48,899 nt of DNA from Kordiimonadaceae bacterium (lineage in GTDB: Bacteria > Pseudomonadota > Alphaproteobacteria > Sphingomonadales > Emcibacteraceae). The stretch spans positions 1 to 48,899 of the forward strand of contig JABJKT010000211.1 of the NCBI GenBank assembly GCA_018660225.1. The letters are read 5' to 3'. Position 1 is the first letter of the stretch, and each line of letters starts with the position of its first letter. Below are positions 7,278 to 14,769 of the stretch, one piece after another. The notes beneath the pieces were generated by a model. It saw nothing but the letters and a program-made list of their open reading frames with translations. It was not told the DNA's origin and did not search any database. The translations under genes and the position numbers were made by a program.

Positions 7278-9500
7278 CTAGCTTTCCGTTGACATATAGT
7301 TTGGCATCCATGATGCGTGGGCGTCAAGTAGTTCCTTAACAGATATAGTAAGTAGGTCTTCAATATCAAGAGCCTCACCACCAACAACGCCGATATTTTC
7401 GATTTTTACATCTGTCTCTGCCGCGTCACTGATAATAACATCTGCATCTGCTGCTGAGACACTTAACACATAACGGGCCTGATCTTCACCAAAGCCGTAC
7501 GCATGAGCCGGAATGTCGCCATTATTAAGGGCAATATTCATTCCTTTGCCTGATGCCATAGCCATTTCAGCTAAGGACACAAATAATCCACCGTCGGAAA
7601 TATCATGACAAGCACTGATGTTACCGTCCAAGATATGTTTTCTGACAAAATCACCATTTTTCTTTTCTAACTCAAGATCAACGGGGGGAGGCGCTCCTTC
7701 TTCGCGGCCTTCAATAATGCTTAGATACTGTGTGCAGCCGATATGGCCGTTGCTCTGCCCAACCAGTAAAATAACATCGCCATTTTCTTTTGGCGCGATT
7801 TTGATCATTTTGCTGCTGTCCTGCATAAGCCCAACGCCGCCAATGGCCGGGGTCGGATGAATACCGGTGCCGTTTGTTTCGTTATAAAGCGATACATTAC
7901 CGCTGATCACCGGATAATCTAGTACGGTGCAAGCTTCACGAATGCCTTCAATCGCACCAACAAATTGCCCCATAATGTCCGGGCGTTCGGGGTTGCCGAA
8001 ATTAAGACAATCGGTTATTGCCATCGGGTTTGCACCAACGGCAGTAATATTACGCCACGTTTCCGCAACTGCCTGTTTTCCGCCCTCAAAAGGGTCAGCG
8101 TAACAATAGCGCGGTGTACAGTCGGTTGAAATGGCCAGTGCCTTATCCGTGCCGTGAACGCGCACAACCGCAGCGTCGCCGCCCGGCATTTGAATAGTAT
8201 CGGCCATAACCTGATTATCATATTGCTGCCAGATCCAGGCCCGTGATGAAAGGTTAGCACTACCAACCATTTTAAGCAGTGTTTCACCAAGATCATTTGG
8301 TGCAGCCATATCAGCGGCGTCAATAACGGCTGGTGCTTCTGTTTTTACCCACGGACGGTCATATTCCGGCGAATTATCAGCCAGCGGCTGGGTCGGGATA
8401 TCCGCAACCACATTGCCCTGCCAAGTTAAAGTCAAGTTTCCGTCAGCGGTAATTTCACCGATCACGGCAAAATCAAGGTCCCATTTATGAAATAAGGCCT
8501 CAGCTTCTTTAACGCGGTCCGGCTTAAGCACAACAAGCATGCGTTCCTGACTTTCAGAAAGCATCATTTCGTAAGGGGTCATGCCTTCTTCGCGCTGGGG
8601 AACCATATCAAGGTTTAAGCTAAACCCAACACCGCCGCCAGACGCCATTTCAACTGATGATGATGTAAGTCCTGCCGCGCCCATATCCTGAATAGCGACA
8701 ACCATGTCCGTTGACATAAGCTCCAGGCACGCTTCAATAAGCAGTTTTTCAGTGAACGGGTCACCAACTTGAACTGTAGGGCGTTTTTCTTCACTATCTT
8801 CGGTAAATTCGGCGGATGCCATTGTTGCACCGTGGATGCCGTCACGTCCGGTTTTTGATCCCACATAAATCACAGGGTTTCCAACACCGGCCGCAGCAGA
8901 AAGGAAAATCTTATCCTGATCAGCAAGACCAACGGTCATGGCATTAACAAGGATATTACCGTCATAGGACGGATGGAAGTTGGTTTCCCCGCCTACGGTC
9001 GGCACACCAACGCAGTTTCCGTAGCCGCCGATCCCTTCAACAACACCGCTTAGCAGGTGGCGGGTTTTATGATGGTCGGTTGAGCCAAAACGAAGCGCGT
9101 TCATATTAGCAACGGGGCGCGCGCCCATGGTGAACACGTCGCGCAGTATGCCGCCGACACCGGTTGCGGCGCCTTGGTATGGTTCAATATAGGACGGGTG
9201 GTTATGGCTTTCCATTTTAAAAATCGCCGCTTGTCCGTCGCCAATATCAATCACACCGGCATTTTCACCGGGGCCGTGAATGACCCACGGCGCTTTGGTA
9301 GGAAGCGTTTTAAGATGAAGTTTTGATGATTTATAAGAACAATGCTCGCTCCACATGACCGAGAAAATCCCAAGTTCGGTCAGGGTAGGCGTGCGGCCAA
9401 GAATTTTGAGCATCAATTTATGTTCATCATCCGAAAGCCCGTGTTCTTTAATAAGGTCTTCGGTAATATCAGGGCTGTTATTCCAGTTTATGTCAGTCAT
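7278..9500 (-). CDS. purL: FGAM synthase subunit PurL (small type)
   Basis: ATP-dependent conversion of formylglycinamide ribotide to the amidine, fourth step of purine synthesis. The 740-residue protein is the small PurL that needs separate PurS and PurQ subunits. Visible motifs are [20 protein letters not shown] (about 48-68), [40 protein letters not shown] in pieces of the first nucleotide site, and a second AIRS-like half with [15 protein letters not shown] and [10 protein letters not shown]. It lies 12 nt after purQ and 9 nt before bolA. The length, little over half of E. coli PurL, is normal for this type and is not a truncation. Confidence 0.97.
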   Translation of the reverse strand: MTDINWNNSPDITEDLIKEHGLSDDEHKLMLKILGRTPTLTELGIFSVMWSEHCSYKSSKLHLKTLPTKAPWVIHGPGENAGVIDIGDGQAAIFKMESHNHPSYIEPYQGAATGVGGILRDVFTMGARPVANMNALRFGSTDHHKTRHLLSGVVEGIGGYGNCVGVPTVGGETNFHPSYDGNILVNAMTVGLADQDKIFLSAAAGVGNPVIYVGSKTGRDGIHGATMASAEFTEDSEEKRPTVQVGDPFTEKLLIEACLELMSTDMVVAIQDMGAAGLTSSSVEMASGGGVGFSLNLDMVPQREEGMTPYEMMLSESQERMLVVLKPDRVKEAEALFHKWDLDFAVIGEITADGNLTLTWQGNVVADIPTQPLADNSPEYDRPWVKTEAPAVIDAADMAAPNDLGETLLKMVGSANLSSRAWIWQQYDNQVMADTIQMPGGDAAVVRVHGTDKALAISTDCTPRYCYADPFEGGKQAVAETWRNITAVGANPMAITDCLNFGNPERPDIMGQFVGAIEGIREACTVLDYPVISGNVSLYNETNGTGIHPTPAIGGVGLMQDSSKMIKIAPKENGDVILLVGQSNGHIGCTQYLSIIEGREEGAPPPVDLELEKKNGDFVRKHILDGNISACHDISDGGLFVSLAEMAMASGKGMNIALNNGDIPAHAYGFGEDQARYVLSVSAADADVIISDAAETDVKIENIGVVGGEALDIEDLLTISVKELLDAHASWMPNYMSTES

Positions 9501-9512
9501 ACTTTATAAAAC

Positions 9513-10202
9513 CTAATTGAGGGAATTGATGATGCTTTCGAAAAAGCCACGACCATCCTGGCCGCCCTGCGCATTTTCGATAAATCTTTCAGGGTGTGGC
9601 ATCATACCGAGAATGTTTCCGCGCTCGTTCATTATGCCAGCAATATTATTCTGTGATCCGTTTGGATTTGAGCTAGGCGTTGCTTCACCCTTTTCGTCCA
9701 CATAACGAAAGGCAACCTGTCCGTTATCTTCGAGTTTGGCCAGTGTCTGATCATCGGCAAAATAATTACCGTCATGATGGGCTACCGGAATATCGACCAC
9801 TTGTCCGGTGTTATAGCGGTTGGTAAAGCTGCTATCTGAATTTTCAACCTTTAACTGGACTGTTTTACAAACGAACTTAAGCGATGCATTACGCATTAAA
9901 GCCCCGGGAAGGAGGCCCATTTCAGTAAGCACCTGAAAGCCGTTACAAACGCCGATCACGTATCCGCCGCGCTTGGCATGTTCTGCTATGGCCTTTATGG
10001 CTGGGGAGCGGGCCGCCATGGCGCCGCAGCGTAGATAGTCCCCAAATGAAAAACCGCCCGGTAAGGCGATCAGGTCAACATTGGGAATGTCACTGTCTTG
10101 ATGCCAGATTTTGTGCGGCGTCTGTCCGGTGATTTTTTCAAGTGCTACGTACATATCCCGATCACAGTTAGAAGCAGGGAAGGTAACAACAGCTGATTTC
10201 AT
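9513..10202 (-). CDS. purQ: FGAM synthase glutaminase subunit PurQ
   Basis: Class I glutamine amidotransferase that supplies ammonia to PurL. The nucleophile Cys86 lies in [12 protein letters not shown], and the catalytic pair His203/Glu205 in GMMPHPERF. The N-terminus [16 protein letters not shown] and [19 protein letters not shown] are characteristic. Its 229 residues match the family. It is placed between purS (22 nt upstream) and purL (12 nt downstream). Confidence 0.97.
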   Translation of the reverse strand: MKSAVVTFPASNCDRDMYVALEKITGQTPHKIWHQDSDIPNVDLIALPGGFSFGDYLRCGAMAARSPAIKAIAEHAKRGGYVIGVCNGFQVLTEMGLLPGALMRNASLKFVCKTVQLKVENSDSSFTNRYNTGQVVDIPVAHHDGNYFADDQTLAKLEDNGQVAFRYVDEKGEATPSSNPNGSQNNIAGIMNERGNILGMMPHPERFIENAQGGQDGRGFFESIINSLN

Positions 10203-10224
10203 TTTTCGTTCCTAGGATAAAAGA

Positions 10225-10464
10225 TTAATCAATATCAATGGCGTAATTTTCAATGACCATATTGGACAGAAGCTTTTTACACATTTCTTCCACATTGGCC
10301 TTCGCCGCGGCCTTGTCGGTTTCCGCGAGGTCAAGTTCGATATATTTGCCTTGGCGAACATCATCGACACCACTAAAGCCAAGCGCATCAAGAGCGTGCT
10401 GGATCGCTTTTCCCTGCGGGTCTAATACGCCGTTTTTAAGAGTAATATGAACACGTGCTTTCAA
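10225..10464 (-). CDS. purS: FGAM synthase subunit PurS
   Basis: Small scaffold subunit that joins PurQ and PurL and helps channel ammonia. The 79 residues start KARVHITLKNGVLDPQGKAI, with the family pattern GFSGVDDVRQGKYIELDL in the middle. The start codon is TTG (10464-10462): alignment with the family N-terminus fixes it, and AAGGATAAACAC precedes it. The weak start may keep this subunit's synthesis in balance. It lies 25 nt after purC and 22 nt before purQ in one operon. Confidence 0.95.
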   Translation of the reverse strand: MKARVHITLKNGVLDPQGKAIQHALDALGFSGVDDVRQGKYIELDLAETDKAAAKANVEEMCKKLLSNMVIENYAIDID

Positions 10465-10489
10465 GTGTTTATCCTTTTAAATTTAAAAA

Positions 10490-11239
10490 TTAGTCTTCTT
10501 CTTTATCTTCAACTTCAAGTGATATGCCAAGTCGGCGCGCCACTTCCTGATAAGCTTCCACTTCACCGCCAAGATCTCGGCGGAAGCGGTCTTTATCAAG
10601 TTTTTCACCCGTTTCAAAATCCCACAGGCGGCAGTTATCCGGGCTAAATTCATCGGCCAGTACAAGAAAATGACCATCTTGTCCGTCAGTAAGTCTGCCG
10701 AATTCAAGTTTAAAATCAATTAGTTCAATGCCAACGGCTGCAAAAAATCCTCGTAGAAAATCATTGATTTTCGAGGTCATTTCCATCATTTCCATCAGCT
10801 CGTCTTCTTTGGCAATTTCAAGCACTAAAATATGATTTTCCGGGATCAGTGGATCACCAAGGTCATCATCTTTTAGGGAAAATTCAATAATCGGGCGCGG
10901 AAGGCGCAGGCCTTCTTCGATGCCGAATGTTTTAGCCATAGTACCAGCAACCGTATTTCGCACGATCACTTCAAGCGGAATAATTTCCACTTCATGACAC
11001 AGCTGCTCACGGTCTGAGAGCCGCTCGATAAAATGGGTCGGGATACCGATCGCGCCGAGGCGCGTCATAATCAGCTCGCTCATTTTATTATTGATAATGC
11101 CTTTACCGGCGATGGTGCCTTTTTTGACATTATTAAACGCCGTAGCGTCATCTTTAAAATATTGAATGATGGTGTCGGGCTTTGGACCTTTATAGAGTAT
11201 TTTGGCCTTGCCTTCGTAGAGCATTTCTTTATTAGACAT
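10490..11239 (-). CDS. purC: SAICAR synthase
   Basis: Ligates aspartate to CAIR in purine synthesis, ATP-dependent. Family landmarks: [14 protein letters not shown] near the N-terminus (ATP site), [31 protein letters not shown], and [25 protein letters not shown] near the C-terminal third. The 249-residue length is normal. It is the first gene of the minus-strand operon continuing into purS, purQ, purL, bolA and grxD. The upstream gap to the divergent ATPase-inhibitor gene (11240-11437) must hold its promoter; no clear PurR-type operator or riboswitch was recognised there. Confidence 0.97.
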   Translation of the reverse strand: MSNKEMLYEGKAKILYKGPKPDTIIQYFKDDATAFNNVKKGTIAGKGIINNKMSELIMTRLGAIGIPTHFIERLSDREQLCHEVEIIPLEVIVRNTVAGTMAKTFGIEEGLRLPRPIIEFSLKDDDLGDPLIPENHILVLEIAKEDELMEMMEMTSKINDFLRGFFAAVGIELIDFKLEFGRLTDGQDGHFLVLADEFSPDNCRLWDFETGEKLDKDRFRRDLGGEVEAYQEVARRLGISLEVEDKEED

Positions 11240-11340
11240 GATCGTCCCTGAACAGTTTTAAAATAGCAGAATCAAGCGAGGACAATCTAACGTAAAAAGA
11301 ACTGAAAAACAATCAGACTTAGCCCTTTAAAATATTTTTT

Positions 11341-11357
11341 TTATTATTAAATAATAA
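11341..11357. repeat. AT-only palindrome in divergent promoter region
   Basis: TTATTATT and AATAATAA flank a single A. It sits between the divergent purC and ATPase-inhibitor genes and could be an operator, but the composition is so AT-rich that chance is a good explanation. Confidence 0.25.
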
Positions 11358-11437
11358 ATATGGAAATGAAATGAGAAATGCCGTAAACAGGCATGATGTA
11401 CTAATGAAATTTAAGCGAATTTAAGGAGCAAATACCC

Positions 11438-11761
11438 ATGTCGCAATTTGATGATCGGGAAAAAGCAGCGGAAAACCAGTTTTCCCATAATAAAGAACTG
11501 GAATTTAAAGCAACCGCCCGACGTAATAAACTATTGGGACTATGGGCCGCTGGCCTTATGGGGCTTGATGGCGACGCCGCAGCGGCCTACGCCCGTCAGG
11601 TTATTGAAAGTGATTTTGAAGAAACTGGCGAAGAAGATGTCTACCGTAAAGTAAAAGGCGACCTTGATGATAAAGGCTGCGATCAATCAGAACACCAGGT
11701 CCGTAAACAAATGGAAGATTTGATGATTGAGGCGCTAAGCCAAGTAAAAGCCGAAATTTAA
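11438..11761 (+). CDS. F1-ATPase inhibitor, zeta subunit (DUF1476)
   Basis: The 107-residue protein matches the alphaproteobacterial DUF1476 family, whose characterised members bind the F1 sector and inhibit ATP hydrolysis. Signatures are FDDREKAAENQFSHNKELEFK at the N-terminus, ATARRNKLLGLWAAGLMGL (about 25-45), YARQVIESDFEE and the C-terminal helices. The N-terminal helix is the inhibitory part in the known structures. Ribosome-binding site AAGGAG stands about 8 nt ahead of the ATG. It is a single gene with its own terminator, divergent from purC. The function is carried over from the family. Confidence 0.9.
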   Translation: MSQFDDREKAAENQFSHNKELEFKATARRNKLLGLWAAGLMGLDGDAAAAYARQVIESDFEETGEEDVYRKVKGDLDDKGCDQSEHQVRKQMEDLMIEALSQVKAEI

Positions 11762-11778
11762 ACGAACATGTTTTATTT

Positions 11779-11812
11779 AAAGCCGCTGATTTTTTATAGT
11801 CAGCGGCTTTTT
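11779..11812. terminator. Intrinsic terminator, shared by convergent genes
   Basis: AAAGCCGCTGA (11779-11789) and TCAGCGGCTTT pair around a 10-nt T-rich loop, followed by a T run. The pentapeptide gene ends at 11822 on the other strand and can use the same hairpin. Confidence 0.9.
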
Positions 11813-11821
11813 CTATGGCTT

Positions 11822-13126
11822 TTAACTCGCAAGCTGAACATTCTTGACAATAGCCAGTGAAAGCCCGGTTCCGTTTAGTTTTATATCGGAAAGTCGGGCA
11901 TTTTTAAAATCGGCATTTTTCACATTGGTATTGAGCAAACTAGCGCCGATCATATTGGCGTTACTGCAATCTGCGCCGCTCATATTGGCTCCGTCCAAAA
12001 TCGCCATGGAAAGATTAACGGACCATGTGCGCCCGGTTGGCTTACCTTTACTATCCGTCATCGCCAGTGGGGCCAGCGAACTGTCACCTAGATCCGCTTC
12101 AAATAATGTTGCACCGCGCAGGTTGGCACCATTAAGGCACGCTTTGCTAAGCTTGGCATGATCAAGGGTGGCACAGGAAAGGTCCGCCATCATCAGGCTC
12201 GCCCCCGTAAGATTAACACCTTCCAGATTGGCGCCGCGTAGATTGGCATAATAAAGCTGGGCCTTGGATAAATCCATTCCGCTAAGGTCGGCATTTTGAA
12301 GTTCGCAGCGCTCCCCGCGATTACCATTACTTACGACCCAAACCGTATGTTTAACCAGAATTTTAGCAATTTCGCGCTGAAGTCTTTCTTTTATTTGTTC
12401 AGCTGTTTCTGATTTCTCGGTGTTGAAGTCGCCATTGGTTTCTTCAAAATTGGCGCCGGTTGTTATGGCATTTGTAAAATTGGCGCCGGATAAATTGGCA
12501 CCTTTTACCGTACTATCAGATAAATCCGCACCGGTAAAGTTAGCATCAGAGAGATCGGCATTGCTAAGATCGGCCCCTTTAAAATTGGCATTGGTGAAAT
12601 TGGTTCCCGATAAATCAGCGTCTTTAAAATCGCATTTGTCAAATATCGCGCCTGTGCAGTCGGCATTTTTCATTGATGCGCCAGAAAGACAGCCACCGGT
12701 CAGCTTAACATTGTTCATTTCCGTATTGTCAAGATCGGCTTGGCGTAAATCTGACGTGACGATTTTCACATTCTCACCGCTATTATTAAGCAGTGTACCG
12801 CTACGCAGATCCGCATTGATTAGCTTTGTTCCGTGCAAAATGGCTTTATGAAATTTGGTACCGCGAAGATCGGCGCGCGATAAATCACTATCCGTAAGGT
12901 CAGCGCCCATGAACGACGCCCCAAACGCATCAACATCGCGAAGATCACTATTACAAAGATCACAGCCAACAAATTCCGAACCAACAAATTTGGCCGACTG
13001 AAGACTTGTGTTGTTAAAATTAAAACCGCTTAGATTTTCAAGCGTGAAATCGGCCCGCTGGCCACTATTGTTAAGCAACCATTTTTCATGGTCATTGATA
13101 TGATTATTCAGATCCTGAGGATGCAC
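11822..13126 (-). CDS. Pentapeptide-repeat protein with two beta-helix blocks
   Basis: 434 residues dominated by A(D/N)LXX repeats, which fold as a right-handed quadrilateral beta-helix. A first block (about 25-232) and a second (about 275-430) are separated by a charged helical linker (EKSETAEQIKERLQREIAKI). Each block is preceded by a similar module: a helix with His and Trp, then an NSGQRADF- or NGNRGERCEL-type turn leading into the LSG repeat, suggesting an internal duplication. There is no signal peptide or membrane segment, so it is probably cytosolic. The start is GTG (13126), preceded by AAAGGGG; no in-frame ATG lies near the N-terminus. The biochemical role is unknown; gyrase-mimic and scaffold roles are known for some family members, but nothing here supports either. 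Confidence 0.85.
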   Translation of the reverse strand: MHPQDLNNHINDHEKWLLNNSGQRADFTLENLSGFNFNNTSLQSAKFVGSEFVGCDLCNSDLRDVDAFGASFMGADLTDSDLSRADLRGTKFHKAILHGTKLINADLRSGTLLNNSGENVKIVTSDLRQADLDNTEMNNVKLTGGCLSGASMKNADCTGAIFDKCDFKDADLSGTNFTNANFKGADLSNADLSDANFTGADLSDSTVKGANLSGANFTNAITTGANFEETNGDFNTEKSETAEQIKERLQREIAKILVKHTVWVVSNGNRGERCELQNADLSGMDLSKAQLYYANLRGANLEGVNLTGASLMMADLSCATLDHAKLSKACLNGANLRGATLFEADLGDSSLAPLAMTDSKGKPTGRTWSVNLSMAILDGANMSGADCSNANMIGASLLNTNVKNADFKNARLSDIKLNGTGLSLAIVKNVQLAS

Positions 13127-13131
13127 TATAC

Positions 13132-13205
13132 TATACCCCTTTGTTACTCGTTACTGTTACTACTACTAAATAAATATAACGCACGAGTTATGAACAAAGG
13201 GTATA
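13132..13205. repeat. Long imperfect inverted repeat upstream of pentapeptide gene
   Basis: The left arm 13132-13151 (TATACCCCTTTGTTACTCGT) matches the reverse complement of 13183-13205, except for one C and a CATA insertion. The 31-nt centre holds three GTTACT units plus ACT repeats (13143-13167, partly in the left arm). It starts a few bases ahead of the GTG start codon, so it would lie in the promoter or leader of that gene. The rest of the gap to 13280 shows nothing recognisable. Confidence 0.65.
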
Positions 13206-13280
13206 ATATTCGCTCAAATTTTATGAGTATTTTATTCAAGGGGGAACTTATTCGCAGGGAGTTACTCTAATCTAACTATT

Positions 13281-13432
13281 TATGATCCAGACCGAAGCCC
13301 ATATTGGGCTGAGGCAAAGGTGACCACCCGCCCGAGACTTTTCGAGGTGGGGGGAAGGTCGCGAGACCGGGGGGCGAGCCCCCCACCAAATTAAAACCTA
13401 AGTTCTCAGGCCCCCAATTTCCGCAGAGCGGG
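13281..13432 (+). repeat. Structured dispersed repeat, copy B
   Basis: Successive stems: AGCCC(A)/(T)GGGCT (13296-13310), GGT-gacc-ACC (13319-13328), GGTC-GCGA-GACC (13357-13368), GGGGGG-CGAG-CCCCCC (13369-13384), CCTAA/TCAGG with one mismatch (13397-13410), CCGC-aga-GCGG (13421-13431). It begins TATGATCC like copies A, C and D. A 42-nt core is identical with copy C. It lies just 3' of the cytochrome gene (minus strand) in the same direction as copy C. Confidence 0.9.
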
Positions 13433-13461
13433 AAAACAAGTGTATTTTACCCCATCAATTA

Positions 13462-13893
13462 TCAATAAGTAGACTTATGACAACTGACGCAAGCACCGGT
13501 AATGCGGCCCGCCATATAATAACGGTCATGCTCCGCGTCCCACTTGGCTCTGCCGACGTCCGATAGGAATTTTGCCATAGCGTCCAGCAAAAACGGATGC
13601 TTGGAATTCAGATCACCAGATTGAAGCGTCTGTCCGATCCGCTCGATATCATCAAGGGTATCAACGATAGACTGCTGAACGGGCTCTCTCTCATCATATT
13701 CAATCGCAAGATCCCTATCTAACCCCTGTAAAGCAAAAGCAAGCTGGTGCATGCGCGACCGCAAATCGGCACCATCAACATAATCAAATGGCGGCGCATC
13801 AGCCACCTGCGGTTACCCCCCACTACCACCACTCGTACAAGACACAACAAACAAACTAAACAAAGCACCCATAAACACTAATAAATATTTCAT
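13462..13893 (-). pseudogene. c-type cytochrome lipoprotein interrupted by a stop codon
   Basis: From the ATG at 13893 the frame encodes a lipoprotein signal: MKYLL, hydrophobic core, lipobox VVSC with Cys19, then a Gly/Ser linker. Codon 27 (13813-13815) is TAA, after which the same frame continues for 117 codons (PQVADAPPFDYVDGADL...) to a C-terminal CVSCH heme-binding site followed by KSTY. A helical domain with a C-terminal CxxCH resembles cytochrome c'/c-556-type proteins. A GTG at 13806 could start the second part, but without signal peptide the heme could not be attached in the periplasm. So this is either a recently disabled gene, a base-call error or a stop that is read through. Direct repeats B and C flank it. 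Confidence 0.75.
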
Positions 13894-14027
13894 CTCAATT
13901 CCTTCTTTTTTTGTAAAGTATTACAATTATTAACGTGAGAACACTATAGCGCGCTGAAAGCAGCCGCAGAATGACGCAGGTCAAGTATTGATTGAAAGTG
14001 TAAGGTAAGAGGGGCAAGACCAATATA

Positions 14028-14181
14028 GCCAATTATGATCCAATCCGAAGCTTAGGCTGAGGCAAGGGCGACTGCCCTCCCGAGCTTATGCGAGGTGGGG
14101 GGAAGGTCGCGAGACCGGGGGGCGAGCCCCCCATCAATTAAATAACCTGAGTGCTCAGGGTTACAATTTTTTCGGAGAAGA
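14028..14181 (+). repeat. Structured dispersed repeat, copy C
   Basis: Same layout as copy B: GCCAATTATGATCCAATCCGAAG, a weak AGC/GCT stem, GGGC-gact-GCCC (14066-14077), GGTC-GCGA-GACC (14105-14116), GGGGGG-CGAG-CCCCCC (14117-14132), CCTGA-gtgc-TCAGG (14145-14158), and a short TTC/GAA-type distal stem replacing CCGC/GCGG. The start of the sequence (first 23 nt) is identical to copy D. It occupies the space between the cytochrome gene and the NTF2-like gene; 13894-14027 shows nothing recognisable. Confidence 0.9.
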
Positions 14182-14187
14182 AAAGAA

Positions 14188-14559
14188 TTAAGCAGCAACA
14201 CTGGTATTGATCATATCGCGGTGTATCCGCCAGTTGCCATCATTTTTTTTCCAAACTACCATAAATTTACCACTGTCAGCAACCACGTCCCCGGCGTAGA
14301 GCACATACTGGCCAACCTCAACCGCCGTATTACCAAGATCATCTATTTCTGCGGTGGTAAGTTCAAGGCGGGTAATCCCGCTATCAATCAAACCCTGCAC
14401 CGCACCAAGCACCGCATCAATACCCTTGATAGCCTCAGCCCCCGGCACCAAAAACCACGGATCATCAGAATAAAATTCTCTCATATTCTCAGCATCACCA
14501 GAAGCAATCCCCGCACAAAAAGGCCCATTCACCGCCGCAATTTCATCTTGAACACTCAT
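14188..14559 (-). CDS. NTF2-like/SnoaL-type small protein
   Basis: The 123-residue sequence has the cone-shaped NTF2 fold pattern: an N-terminal helix (DEIAAVNGPFCAGIASGD), AENMREFYSDDPWFLVPG, a central GIDAVLGAVQGLID helix, then beta strands ending in FMVVWKKNDGNWRIHRDMINTS. It resembles SnoaL/DUF4440-type proteins, which may be enzymes, binding proteins or immunity factors; no catalytic residues can be assigned. AGGGAGAAAAAT precedes the ATG. It stands alone between repeat copy C and the short palindrome pair. Confidence 0.75.
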   Translation of the reverse strand: MSVQDEIAAVNGPFCAGIASGDAENMREFYSDDPWFLVPGAEAIKGIDAVLGAVQGLIDSGITRLELTTAEIDDLGNTAVEVGQYVLYAGDVVADSGKFMVVWKKNDGNWRIHRDMINTSVAA

Positions 14560-14656
14560 AATTTTTCTCCCTGTTATTAATTACTGTGAACCGCATAATA
14601 ACAGAAAAAAGAAAAAAGAGAAATAGGTCAGGAAAGGGCAGAGAACCCATCCCTTT

Positions 14657-14750
14657 CGTCACTCGCCGACTTGATCGGCGAGTCTATTGTGAATGTGGTA
14701 AAGTCCTCGCTTTATGAATGGATCCGCCGATCAAGTCGGCGAATGACGAG
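14657..14750. repeat. Inverted pair of short palindromic (REP-like) elements
   Basis: Unit 1 (14657-14687) is CGTC followed by ACTCGCCGA-CTTGA-TCGGCGAGT. Unit 2 (14716-14750) is the same type in reverse: CGCCGA-TCAAG-TCGGCG with GGATCC and ATGACG flanks. A third unit lies at 47871-47905. Such GTCATTNCC...CTTGA...GGNAATCC palindromes are widespread between genes in alphaproteobacteria. The pair lies 20 nt beyond the trpE stop and may act as its terminator or as an mRNA-stabilising structure. Confidence 0.8.
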
Positions 14751-14769
14751 GGGCAGTGGTACTTCTTCT

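Noticed and set aside
7278-9500. PurL apparently truncated against the 1295-residue enterobacterial enzyme
   Set aside because: PurS and PurQ are encoded next to it, so this is the normal small-type PurL.
11240-11437. Purine riboswitch or PurR box ahead of purC
   Set aside because: No riboswitch core or recognisable operator was found in the gap.
12420-12851. 143-codon open frame antisense to the pentapeptide gene
   Set aside because: Its Leu/Ala/Ser-rich sequence is the complement of the regular pentapeptide codons; an artefact of repetition.
13143-13167. GTTACT units as a CRISPR or microsatellite array
   Set aside because: Only three short units, no spacers of uniform size, no cas genes.
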